Positions 54,820-64,000 of a stretch of DNA of 64,000 bases are shown piece by piece. This DNA is from Centroberyx gerrardi (taxonomy: Eukaryota > Chordata > Actinopteri > Beryciformes > Berycidae). The notes beneath the pieces were generated by a model. The model did not search any database. It saw nothing but the letters and a program-made list of their open reading frames with translations, and was not told where the DNA came from. The position numbers and the translations under genes were made by a program. The stretch lies in contig NC_136015.1 of the NCBI RefSeq assembly GCF_048128805.1, positions 25,877,903-25,941,902 of the forward strand. Reading direction: 5' to 3'. Position 1 is the first letter of the stretch; each line of letters begins with the position of its first letter.

Positions 54820-55610
54820 TTTCCCTGAGTGAATGATGAAGAGAGCAGAGAGAGAGGTAAAGGATTGATGGAGGAGAGGGGAAAGGAGAGAAGAGATTGA
54901 AATAAACAGAGTAGATAAGAGAAAGCCTGAGGTTAGAGGAAGAGGAATTTAATTTTTAGCTGCAGTATCTGAAACTCAGTGATGTAAAGTAAATTATAAT
55001 GACTGTGATACACACAGCTGTGAATAATATGTAGGACAATGTTTATTTTTATTTTCTACCTTTTTCATCGTCTTTCACCGTCACTTGTTCAAGGTAATTA
55101 TACCAAGGAATCACAATTAATTTGATAATGATATATTGATGTTTAAAAATCATCCTCATGGCACCTTTAAAGTTTAGTTTACACCTTTATTTTTTTTCTC
55201 TTAATCGAACAATTGCAGGATTGGCGTTTTTGCTAATTTCCTGCATTCCCTTCCTGTTTTACATCACACTCTACGAACCAGTAAATCCCTTAAAAAACCC
55301 TTAATTCACCTCTTAATTCATGCAAAATCCCCTTAAAATTAGTTAAGGGAGTTATTAATGGAGGAGATCCCATCAAAACCTCCTTAAACTCCCCTTAATG
55401 TTTGACTCCTTACTTTCTAATTTAATGTAAAATTCAGGGAGACAGGAACTTTCCATTAATAACTCATTAATAACCTGTAAACCTGCACAAAAGACATGAA
55501 AAATCCCTTAATTTCTAGAGTCTCTGTGAACCAACCCATGAATAAATCCCTTATAAACCCATGATACTAACCTTACTTTATTAAAGCTGTTATTTTTAAT
55601 GGATAATTAA
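54820..55610. other. Intergenic, unrecognised
   Basis: Includes CCTTAA-rich short imperfect repeats at 55,280-55,560. No gene seen. Confidence 0.4.
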
Positions 55611-55625
55611 TGTTTATGTAATGGA

Positions 55626-55995
55626 TGGATGGAGAAGAAGAGAGAGAGAGAGGGAAGGGGGGAAAAAGGAGCGAGAGAGGAAGGTAGAGGGAGAGAGTGA
55701 GAAGGGAAAGTGAGAGAGGTAGAATGGGAGAGAGGGGGATGAGAAAAGGAGAGAGAGACAGAGAGACAAACAGAGAGGAGAGGAGAAGGAGAAAGAGAGA
55801 GGAAAGAGGGAGAGACAATGGCAGAGAGTGAGAAGGGAAAGAGAGAGGGAGAACGAGAGAGAGAGAGAGAGGGGGGGATGAGAAAAGGAGAGAGAGTGAC
55901 AGAGACAAAGAGAAAGAGAGAGAGAGAGATAGGGGAGGGCAAGAAGGAAAGAGAGGAAAGAGGGAGAACGAGGTAGGAAACAGATTGAGCGAAAG
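55626..55995. repeat. Long polypurine (GA-rich) tract
   Basis: Nearly all purines on the plus strand for about 350 bp. The serine-leucine frames on the minus strand are artefacts of it. Confidence 0.9.
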
Positions 55996-56128
55996 AGAGA
56001 GATGTTTTCTCCTCCTGCCTTATCGCTACGGCAACACCCAACATTGTTGCGGTGACCGGCCCTGTCAACTGTCGCCGTGGAAACTATTACATACTCACTC
56101 TACCAATTTACCCGCTATCTGTCTATCA

Positions 56129-56154
56129 CACACACACACACACACACACACACA
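56129..56154. repeat. (AC)n microsatellite
   Basis: 13 AC units. Confidence 0.9.
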
Positions 56155-56257
56155 CCATTTCTCTCCATTTTATCTGCTTCTCTTTCTCTTATAACATTTT
56201 TACACTATTCTAAACTCTCTCGCTCTTTTAAACACTTTAACACTCAATGGGTTAGTC

Positions 56258-56322
56258 TCTCCCTCTCTCTCTCTCTCTGTCTCTCTCTCTGTCTCTCTCT
56301 CTGTCTCTCTCTCTGTCTCTTT
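56258..56322. repeat. (CTCTCTCTGT)-type repeat
   Basis: A decamer-like CTCTCTCTGT unit repeated about four times after a plain CT run. Confidence 0.85.
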
Positions 56323-56351
56323 AAAAAGGAGAAATGGAAAGACCAACAAAT

Positions 56352-56352
<1 letters not shown>

Positions 56353-56387
<35 letters not shown>
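56353..56387. repeat. (ATA)n microsatellite
   Basis: About 11 ATA units. Confidence 0.92.
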
Positions 56388-56388
<1 letters not shown>

Positions 56389-56580
56389 TGCACTTAACCA
56401 ACACACCCAACACACACAACCACACTCCACTCCAGTCACATTTCTGTGTTTCGGGTTAAAAAAGTTTTGTAAAGACACATCTGGAATTTAGGCCTCCAGC
56501 TGTCAAGTTGTGTTTGTTGCATTTATCTTTACAGGATCAGTTTGTTGATTTAGTTCCTCTATATAACTCCTCTCTTCCTC

Positions 56581-56704
56581 CTGTAGCTGTTGGACCCACA
56601 GACAGTATTGTCTGTAGCTGTTGGACCCACAGACAGTATTGTCTGTAGCTGTTGGACCCACAGACAGTATTGTCTGTAGTTGTTGGACCCACAGACAGTC
56701 TTGT
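56581..56704. repeat. 31-bp minisatellite, four copies
   Basis: Unit starts CTGTAGCTGTTGGACCCACA. Copies 1 to 3 are identical and copy 4 has two changes. Confidence 0.93.
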
Positions 56705-56739
56705 CTCCAGTCAGCTGTCAGTTGAAGCTCCGCTGCCTC

Positions 56740-57205
56740 TTGCTGCGACTGCGTTTACATGGACTTGAGTATCCCGGTTATGATCGGGTTTTTGAAGTAT
56801 CCCGTTTTTGTGTTTGCACATGTAAACATCATATCCCGATTTCAGAAACCCGGATAAGCCCTTATCCCGGTTTTGAGAAACCCGATTATGCTAGCTGGAG
56901 TACTCCGAAAGAAACCGGGATACTGTTGCATGTAAACATCTTATCCCGGTTTCTGACCGCTGCCGACTTCCTGCGCAGGCGCGGCTTCAGTCGAGTGATG
57001 TGACAGAAAAACACAAACAACGGCGGCAACGAGAGCGTCTCACTTCTGGAGCGATGAGGAAACGGAGTTTTGTCTTTCGGTGATGAAAGAATTAAATATA
57101 CTTGGCAGTTTAGACGGGAGAAAGCATCGAAATGCTGACCTGTTCAAGTCTGTAGTGTACAGACTACAGGACGCTCCAGAAAATACAGCTTTATACGGCT
57201 CTTGG
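56740..57205 (+). mobile_element. DNA-transposon remnant with Myb/SANT-like domain
   Basis: 56750-56960 has repeated motifs such as CATGTAAACATC and TATCCCGG in both orientations. From 57,030 the plus strand reads SHFWSDEETEFCLSVMKELN, then GRKHRNADLFKSVVYRLQ. This is a trihelix/Myb-type DNA-binding domain of the sort found in PIF/Harbinger second proteins. The frame ends soon after. It might be a host MSANTD-like exon instead, but the repeat context favours a transposon. Confidence 0.55.
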
Positions 57206-57420
57206 TGGCTTCCAAAGAAAAATGGACCCAATGATTTAAAAATTGATAAGTCAAAGACTCCATTTTGACTTTGTGCGATACCCAGAAAAATTTCCCAGAG
57301 TTTTACAGGCGTTCTTTTCCCATGTATCTCTATGGGAAAAAGTCTTTTTGGGCCCCATGGCGTCACGTGACTTGCAATACCAAAATCGCCGCACAGCCCA
57401 GAGCTGTTCCTGGGGGCTTG
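57206..57420. repeat. Interspersed repeat, unclassified
   Basis: Contains AAAGACTCCATTTTGACTTT and CTATGGGAAAAAGTCTTTTT, then CATGGCGTCACGTGACTTG. It resembles moderately repetitive fish DNA. No coding frame supported. Confidence 0.4.
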
Positions 57421-58250
57421 GTAAATAGCCAGGCAGGAACATTATTTATTAGGGGATTAAGCCCTCGCTACCATCGTGATATCACTGCTGCATGGAACGC
57501 TGCATAATTCCAACCAGGAAAGAGGGATTGTTAGAGTAAATATCCGACCGCGAGGTCCGACAGCCGGTTTCCTCCGTTGCACGTTGCAAGGTCCGATGAC
57601 GTCATTCTGCATAATAATTAGCCATGTGCTTCTGTTTGTTTGAGAAATGAGGGGAGAAAAGAGGGCTTTCGGTCCAATGGGACATTTTTCAGACTATTGG
57701 GGTTTCGGAATAATGGGCCGTTGGAACAATGGCATGGCACCCTGATCACGTCCTGCATTGACGTTCTCAGTCATTTTTATACATGCCACAGAGCATGATA
57801 GGATGTTAATTGCTTAATTGTATCTTCCTTCATCCACCATCCGTGTGTGAAGCAAAATACATGTATTTTCATCTTGTTCCAAACCAAGTGCCACTGCTGT
57901 TAAGAAATTCTATGGAACTAACATGTTTTCTAAGTAAAGACTTTTTCCTGCATACCCTTAAAAATAGTTCACCGGTATGGAGGTGGCATCAGTAGCAGAT
58001 TTTAAGACTTTGTGTCCCTATAATGCAGACTTGAAGTTTTGCAATTCTCCAAGTATGGCCCTTCGACTCTTTTTTCCATTTCGGTGTGACAGCAAGTACC
58101 TAGAAGTCTGTATAATCATAGACCCAGTGCAAACTTGTTTTTCTCCCCCTAATCAATGTGTTCTGGTCGACTATTTCTATAGGGAAGATTTTTTTTACAG
58201 TTCTCCTACATTGGCTTAAATGGGTGAACTGTTTTTTTGCTTCCCACTGG
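57421..58250. other. Intergenic, unrecognised
   Basis: Includes GTTTCGGAATAATGGGCCGT-type text near 57,700, which is often seen in fish repeats. Short frames near 57,810-58,220 have no recognisable domain. Confidence 0.4.
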
Positions 58251-58254
58251 AAAA

Positions 58255-58345
58255 TTAGTGTCAGGATTTTTTTTCTGTGAAGCGCATTGTGTTGCCTCTG
58301 TGTATGAAATGTGCTATATAAATAAAGTTTGATTTGATTTGATTT
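58255..58345 (+). repeat. LINE/SINE 3' tail
   Basis: AAGCGCATTGTGTTGCCTCT, then GTGCTATATAAATAAAGTTT and a (GATTT)n run. Typical retroelement terminus. Confidence 0.65.
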
Positions 58346-58670
58346 CTTGATAGATTTGGGTCTTCAGGATGAAGCTTAAACTAGTTCAGTTTATATTCTT
58401 GAACTGGTTCAGTTTTTATTCTATCCAGAGACTTAAAACCTCCACTAAGAGGGGAAACAATTAAATGCAAGGTTAGGTTTGGGATCATTGATTGTTATTA
58501 CGTAGTAGCCTAGATAACGTGATAGCCCTGGAACCCAGCTCGGGATGTCTGACCACAGCGCTTATGATGCAGATAAGAATGAGGTCACACAAACATCATA
58601 TTTTGAGTTGGATGGCTGTTTGGTTTATTGCCTGAACCCCTGAAACGTAGGTAGGTACTTATAATACATA

Positions 58671-59277
58671 CCGTATTTCCTCTAATATTGGCCCGGGCCT
58701 TTATTTACCTCAACTGCAGAGGGTACCAGGCCTTTATTGGAAGCAGGCTTATATTAGAGACAGGCCTTTATTTCTAATTCCCTCTGTTTGATAAGTATAT
58801 TTGCTCATATTTTAGTACGAAGCCTCCTTGTTTTCTGATCTGCTTCTGTTGGGGTACGTTAGGTAGCCGTTTTTTTGTTACAACAATGCATTACGATAAT
58901 TACGGTAATCGACGACGGCACGCTCCAGAGACTTCCGCCGGCCGAGCCGTCTTGTGGCACTTGTACGTTACTACAAACTACAGTTACAAACAGGCACCAG
59001 GAGTTTACCGGTATCCACCGTTGTTTGCATGTAAGCTGAAGCTAACTGAAGCTAACTGAACCTGGGCGCCGATGTGTTCCCGGTGATCCGGCCGAGATTT
59101 CGGCGGGGGTCCGGGGCTCGGATCGGGAGGATCGATGCGGGCCGTGGGTGCGGTGGAGAGGACAGCGGCGGAGAGAGGAGACGGCCGGCCTTTATTTGTT
59201 CGTGTCGATGACGGCCCCGGCCATTATCGGAGACCCGGCTTTTAATCGACTACAGGCCACTATTAGAGGAAATACGG
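58671..59277. mobile_element. 607-bp DNA transposon with TA target duplication
   Basis: Left end CCGTATTTCCTCTAATATTG, right end CACTATTAGAGGAAATACGG, so about 17 bp are perfectly inverted. Flanked by TA at 58669-58670 and 59278-59279. Internal copies of the motif GGCCTTTATT recur four times. GC-rich core, no transposase. Confidence 0.82.
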
Positions 59278-59279
59278 TA

Positions 59280-59920
59280 GGCTAAGCACAAACTCTCTAG
59301 CTGGTGGCTTGTCTCTTGCGGTTCTAACGGCCTACTCCCTGAAGAGCAGAGGCATCGCGCTGGCGCTCTTGACTCACACAAAGTACGCGCCACCTGCTGG
59401 ACAAATGCACACTACACTTAGAGCACTAATACAATTGATGGGGTATCTTTAGGAAGTACATTACTCTTGCAAAAAGCACATACATATGAAACACATAAGG
59501 GTATACCGGGTCAGCTGCCAGTGTGTGGTGAATATGCGGCGGCTGGTGACGGAGCAAACGGGACAAAATAATGGGCAGAAATGCAGTGATAGCTGAGGGA
59601 AAAGACAATTTTGCCTGTACTACCTTACATAACTTAATTTAACATGAGATCAGCTTCATTAAAGTGTGGTGATAAAAGCTTGGCTTGTTTATCCTTGATT
59701 GTGTTGCGGGCTCTTCTGGTGCAGCGTTTGGCTTAAAATGTCCTGGATGGGAGCAAAGTTTCTGTAGCGGCTTGGGCTGTTCTCATCACTTGCTGGATGG
59801 CCTGATTGTCCTGAGCAGCAACCGTATTGTACATCAGTGTGTTAGAGAGTCCATAACATAACCCCAGAAACGAAGCTAGATGCAGGGCTTATACAGATAT
59901 CAGTGCTTGAGGCTAACATT
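59280..59920. other. Intergenic, unrecognised
   Basis: No supported gene, RNA or repeat. Confidence 0.4.
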
Positions 59921-59922
59921 AA

Positions 59923-60542
59923 GGGACTGTTCGTTATTTATGAGAGGGGGGCCTGGGGTCTGACTTTTTTTTGTATTTTTTATCTTGACCCTCCCCGGAG
60001 CTACAAATATTTTTCCTTAAGCCTCCCTGAGTGACTGGGGGAAAATGCATGACCCTCCCCAGTGAGCATTTTTCCATTAAAAAGACATTTAAAAAATGAC
60101 TATGGTCACCAGTGAAAAGACGTTCAAAACAGGTTTACAAGTTAAAGTTTTTTCACCGACTATTTGAAGACGTTGATTCAACAGGAAAAATAAAGGGAGA
60201 GAAAGACATGAAGGGGGCCATATGCAACAACAGTCCACTGCCGGATACGAACCGCAGACGTTACAGTCATAAGGTATGCATTTTAACCAGTAGGCTACCG
60301 GAACGCACTGCATGTTACCTTAAATATTTTAGTATATAACCCTTAGTATATACACCACTTAACTATGCCAGTGTCAGTTGTAGTCAAAGCTGTACCACCT
60401 AAGTACAACCATTTAAAGTTGTATGTCCCTCCCTTAAAGCCAAAATAAAAAACATAAGTCCCTCCCCAGTGCTTAAAAAAATATTTGACATGCCTTCCCT
60501 TGTTTTGCACCGACCCCCCTCTCATAAATAACGAACAGTCCC
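59923..60542. mobile_element. 620-bp DNA transposon with TAA target duplication and nested SINE
   Basis: Left end GGGACTGTTCGTTATTTATG, right end CATAAATAACGAACAGTCCC, inverted over more than 25 bp. Flanked by TAA (59920-59922 and 60543-60545). A three-base TAA/TWA duplication fits Harbinger-like elements. No transposase is present. Confidence 0.82.
60180..60306 (-). mobile_element. tRNA-derived SINE nested in the transposon
   Basis: Minus strand: A-box-like TAGCCTACTGGTTAA (60282-60297), B-box-like GGTTCGTATCC (60243-60253), followed by GTTGCATATGGCCCCCTTCA-type body. Cloverleaf pairing is not convincing, so not a functional tRNA. Confidence 0.55.
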
Positions 60543-60777
60543 TAAGAAGACCTGAGCCTAGACCCAACTAGCTAGGACATTTCCATATGAACAGAACGAT
60601 CCCACGCCATGAAATAAAAACAATTAATCTGTAATGAATACAGAATATTAACACACCGTTTCACTTTACCACGGTGTTACCACGGTGTTCTGACACGTTT
60701 CAGCTCACGCTCTTATTTTGAAAGGCTTATTGAGGCATCGTGACATCACATAGCAAGCAATATCCCTGATTGGCTAC

Positions 60778-61080
60778 ATTTGTGGATCGTATTCACACTC
60801 CCTGCGGTAAAACGGTGTCAAAACTATTTGTAGACAAATGCAAAGTGATCTACAAACACAGATTTGACACTTGAACGCTGAGCATTGCACAGAATTTGTA
60901 CGCGTGTCTTGAAACAGTTGGTTGAAAATACAAGTTAGACTGTGTTTGTTTGCAAATTGTGAAGAGTGCATTTGTAGATTGGTTACACCCAAAAACAGCG
61001 GAACAGTAGTGTCAAAATTCTGAAAACAAATGTGAAACAATCTACAAATAGAATACGACCCACACACGCAGACAAATCAT
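60778..61080. repeat. TTTGTGGATC-type repeat with partial inverted ends
   Basis: CATTTGTGGATCGTATTCAC at the left and CTACAAATAGAATACGACCC at the right are nearly complementary. The interior has several ATTTGTAGA motifs. Related to the minisatellite that follows. Confidence 0.5.
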
Positions 61081-61130
61081 TTTGCATTCATTCAAATTCT
61101 GGTTTTCAAGTACAAGTCACTGAATTCTAT

Positions 61131-61395
61131 TTGTGGATCATGATGTGTTTGTTTGTGGATTTTGAATCTATTTGTGGATCGTGTTTTATATTTGTGGATC
61201 ATGATGTGTTTGTTTGTGGATTTTGAATCTATTTGTGGATCGTGTTTTATATTTGTGGATCATGATGTGTTTGTTTGTGGATTTTGAATCTATTTGTGGA
61301 TCGTGTTTTATATTTGCGGATCATGAAGAGTTTGTTTGTGGATTTTGAATCTATTTGTGGATCGTGTTTTATATTTGTGGATCATGAAGAGTTTG
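61131..61395. repeat. 61-bp minisatellite, about 4.3 copies
   Basis: Unit begins TTGTGGATCATGATGTGTTT at 61131, 61192 and 61253, with diverged copies at 61314 and 61375. Each unit holds two to three TTTGTGGAT sub-repeats. Confidence 0.92.
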
Positions 61396-61584
61396 TTTGT
61401 AGATCGTGTTTTGTGTTTACAAATTGTAATATATATTTGTGACTCATAGTCTGTGCATTTACAATGATTTTGACATCGATTTACCCCCATAATCGAGTCT
61501 TTCAGGAGCAACATGATCTCATTAAATGTCGTGAAATGAACACAAACTCTGAAATCACCACTGATTTTTGTTTAGTTAGATCTA

Positions 61585-61640
61585 GTTCGAGGACCTGAGA
61601 CTTGTGATAAAGGGCTGTATAAACGAACAAACTTGAACTT
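61585..61640 (+). repeat. Retroelement 3' tail
   Basis: TTGTGATAAAGGGCTGTATA followed by an AACTTGAACTTGG end, typical of LINE/SINE tails. Confidence 0.5.
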
Positions 61641-61771
61641 GGAAGTAACAGTGAGCCCCTGCTTGCAGCCCTCGTGTAGTGATTGTTAAAATTAGCACTG
61701 TATTCCTGCCAAGTGCCGAGTAGTTACTACTAATGATAAGCAATAAAGTGGGAGGGACGTGAGATATAAGG

Positions 61772-61779
61772 TATAAAAG
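61772..61779 (+). promoter_or_regulatory. TATA box, probable lipoxygenase promoter
   Basis: TATAAAAG in a strong GGTATAAAAGACC context, about 30 bp before the start of a purine-rich exon. Confidence 0.5.
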
Positions 61780-61795
61780 ACCACAGAAGAACTGA

Positions 61796-61832
61796 GAAGA
61801 AGAAGAAGAAGAAGAAGAAGAAGAAGAAGAAG
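61796..61832. repeat. (GAA)n microsatellite
   Basis: About 12 GAA units inside the inferred untranslated exon. Confidence 0.92.
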
Positions 61833-61875
61833 AGAAGAGAAGAAAAGGCTCTGGACCTGCACTGAAAGCAAGGAG
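61800..61875 (+). other. Probable 5' untranslated exon of the lipoxygenase gene
   Basis: It lies just after the TATA box and ends AAGGAG|GTAGGT. It has no ATG frame of note. The next exon with a matching acceptor and coding start is at 63.7 kb. The pairing is an inference from order and spacing. Confidence 0.4.
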
Positions 61876-63700
61876 GTAGGTGACACACAGGATACACAGG
61901 TCTTTTGCTTCTTGACAAAAAATTGGGATTCATATTATAGGATATGTGATCACTTTATCCAACTATCGTCTATCATCTGACTAGAGAGAAATGACGACCA
62001 AAACAATCTAATTGCATCTTAACTGAAAAAGTAGGATAAGCCGAGGAAAGGTAAAAATATTGAAAAGATCTTTGGCTGCCTGTGGGGTTATGGTTAATAA
62101 GCTTTACAAACTTTTCATTTGATTATTTATTAATTTAAGTTTAAACATGAAAACTATTTTGGATAAGGTGAATTGTTTTGCGTTCTGCACATTTCGTATG
62201 TAAACTCAAATTCACACATTTCTCTGTCATTTGTACATAGGCTATTTCATGTATCTCGATATTTTTATACTTTATATAAATATTTATATTTATTATATTG
62301 ATCGATTTTTGTATATTTGCATTGTACATATTTTCATTTAATTTGCCTTTATCCCAGTGTGTTTTTATATGTATTGTATATTGTATATTTATTGTATATG
62401 TATATACCTATATTTCTATTTGCTCTTGAAATGTTGAAATTGTATGTGTTGTTTTTTTGTGCTGTTTTACTTTGCATATCCTATTTATCTCTGAGTGTAT
62501 TTAGCTGTATCTTATCATAGTAACATTTGCCATGTTAGACATTTCCATGCTTTTTTAAAATATTTTATTTTTCGGTTTTCAGAAGATAGAACATACAAAC
62601 TTATAAGCAAACATAACACTGAAACTAGGACTGCATGCAGTCGTGGACGGGGCCGGCAGATGCAGCGTAAGGAGGAAAAAGAGAGTTACAACAAAGAAAG
62701 CACATTTATTCAGCATCACCCAGGAATCAAAGTCACGACCTTTGACACCAAGGGCAAATCATGAACTTGTTGAGCTATCTGTTGGTGGTTTGAAGAGAGG
62801 AGGCGTCACGCTACTGAGGCAACCAGCGGGGTGCATGATAAGATCTGTCCATCCATACAAAGGCAGATTTCAAACTAGTGTCAAATATCAACATAAACAT
62901 TTCAACATAAAATTCGGAGAATTTGCGTACTTTATCTAGACAACATAGAGATGTCTGTAATTTATTTGTACAAGTATGGAATGCTCCATAAGTGAATAAC
63001 TGATGTTTAAAGATGCTCTGTTTTCCATTGACTATGGTTTCCATAAAGGCAGAATTCAAATCATTTTTAAAAATTCAGTTTTTGAGTTAGAAGTCTGAAA
63101 TTTTGTACGTTTCATCTAAGTCAGGAAAATATTTTCTATTTTTTACATGAAGATTGGACATCAAGTAAGCAGCAATTGACCGTGGCTGTGTACAGTACCG
63201 TTTGCCCCAGACTTTAGTGAGTGTCGTTTGGCATGGAACTGGAGCTATGTACCGAGTTTGTTGATTTTTCATGCATGGGAAGGCAGTTTTAGCAAGAAAG
63301 ATAGAATAATAATAATACATACAAATACAATAGGGACCGGCAGCGGAGCTGCTGCCGGTCCCTAAAAAAAATACAAGGTAGAGACATTTAGACCAATTTC
63401 ATGAGAGATAATTTGGACAGAATCTCTTCATCATATCTGTATTAGACCTTTCCATTGTTGACAGAGGCAAGGTTTCAGTGGAGTCAATGTAAGGCTGCCA
63501 CATTTTCAGAAAGCTGTCATATTTCTTCTTTAAAATATATGTAATTTTCTCCAGGGGTTAACATCTATTCATGTCTGAGAGCCAAAGTCCTATTGAGAAG
63601 TGACAATTAGACTTTCATCTTACTGCAATGCATGTTTTGGCCATGCAAAGAGCTACCAGTATATCTATAAATCTAATTTTCATTGTAGAATTGACATTTC
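61876..63700 (+). other. Probable intron 1 of the lipoxygenase gene
   Basis: AT-rich, with no supported gene. It holds a GC-rich hairpin at 63332-63363. Short frames near 62,495-62,940 have no recognisable domain. Confidence 0.4.
63332..63363. repeat. Perfect 13-bp hairpin (GC-rich) in AT-rich DNA
   Basis: AGGGACCGGCAGC and GCTGCCGGTCCCT flank a six-base loop. Looks like a transposon terminus or a remnant of one. Confidence 0.7.
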
Positions 63701-63737
63701 CATGCTTTATTCCAGACAGTATTTCTACTGAGTGATC

Positions 63738-63884
63738 ATGACTGAGTACAAGGTGCAGGTGACAACAGGTGACATGGCAGATGCAGGAACAGGTGACTAC
63801 ATATATGTCACTTTATTTGGAACTGAGGGAGAGAGTGAGCGTACCAACTTGGACAAGTGGGGCAAAGATTTTGCAACTGGGATG
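63738..63884 (+). CDS. Arachidonate lipoxygenase-like gene, first coding exon (partial gene)
   Basis: 49 codons from ATG to a GTAAGT donor in phase 0, preceded by a TTTATTCCAG acceptor (ends 63710). The peptide starts MTEYKVQVTTGDMADAG, then GDYIYVTLFGTEG and SERTNLDKWGKDF. The pattern (short beta strand, TG, then AGTxDYIYVxLxGTxGxSE, then LD) is that of the N-terminal PLAT domain of animal lipoxygenases, which bind membrane and calcium before the iron-containing catalytic domain. The rest lies to the right. It could be a 5-, 12- or epidermal-type member; one exon does not decide. Confidence 0.82.
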
Positions 63885-64000
63885 GTAAGTTAATCCAAGT
63901 ATTCAGCGTGGCTCATTCAGTATGTTTCACATTAGGACTGGGACAATAGAAATTATTTTGTGTGTGTGAGAGAGAGAGTGAGAGAATTTTTGTCGGCATG

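Noticed and set aside
55573..56068. Serine/leucine-rich minus-strand proteins
   Set aside because: Artefact of the polypurine tract.
61131..61395. CRISPR-like array
   Set aside because: A direct tandem minisatellite without unique spacers, in a vertebrate genome.

Overview
The window is eukaryotic and almost certainly from a ray-finned (probably percomorph) fish. It has split leader/V exons, short fish-type introns, many dinucleotide repeats, fossil LINE, piggyBac, Harbinger and Gypsy elements and tRNA-derived SINEs. Positions 1 to about 45,000 are an immunoglobulin light-chain locus of the teleost kappa-like (L1/L3) kind. I count 12 V segments in two families (VA, 7 members; VB, 5 members), 9 J segments, 4 complete C exons and at least one C remnant. 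V segments carry 12-spacer recombination signals (RSS) and J segments carry 23-spacer signals, the kappa arrangement.

Layout. Left arm: J1(-), VA1(+), VB1(+), C1(-), J2(-), J3(-), VA2(+), VB2(+). The C exon serving J1 lies off the left edge. Right arm: J4(+), C2(+), VB3(-), VA3(-), a dead C remnant, VA4(-), J5(+), VA5(-), J6(+), C3(+), VB4(-), VA6 pseudogene(-), J7(+), J8(+), C4(+), VB5 pseudogene(-), VA7(-, leader broken), J9(+) with no C. The arms are roughly mirror images, with the change of orientation between about 11,990 and 15,900. Within each unit V is transcribed toward the strand opposite to J and C, so local joining must be by inversion. J4-C2 is the exception: the four V segments to its left share its orientation, so it can join by deletion.

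A rearranged gene would have a 52-nt leader exon, a short intron, V joined to J, a J-C intron of about 0.85 to 1.25 kb and one C exon ending in the interchain cysteine. V promoters carry octamer-like boxes. The J-C introns share a block with fixed 58-bp geometry (CATATG E-box, octamer-like ATATGCAT, and GGAAGTGAAA, which fits the Ets-IRF composite consensus). It is a good enhancer candidate. Retroelements have reshaped the locus: a LINE insertion was duplicated together with VB/VA and later fused by deletion to VA6, a Harbinger-type transposon splits VB5, and a LINE fragment replaces the C downstream of J9.

From 45 to 48 kb there are only LINE fragments. At 48.3-50.0 kb lies an intact RING/B-box/coiled-coil/PRY-SPRY (TRIM family) gene with a 121-bp intron in its 5' UTR. 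From 50 to 61.7 kb the sequence is intergenic, with a Gypsy fragment, SINEs, several inverted-repeat DNA transposons, two minisatellites, a long polypurine tract and a Myb/SANT-like transposon exon. At the right edge a TATA-driven untranslated exon (about 61.8 kb) and a first coding exon (63,738-63,884) with a PLAT-domain start look like the 5' end of an arachidonate lipoxygenase gene that runs off the window.
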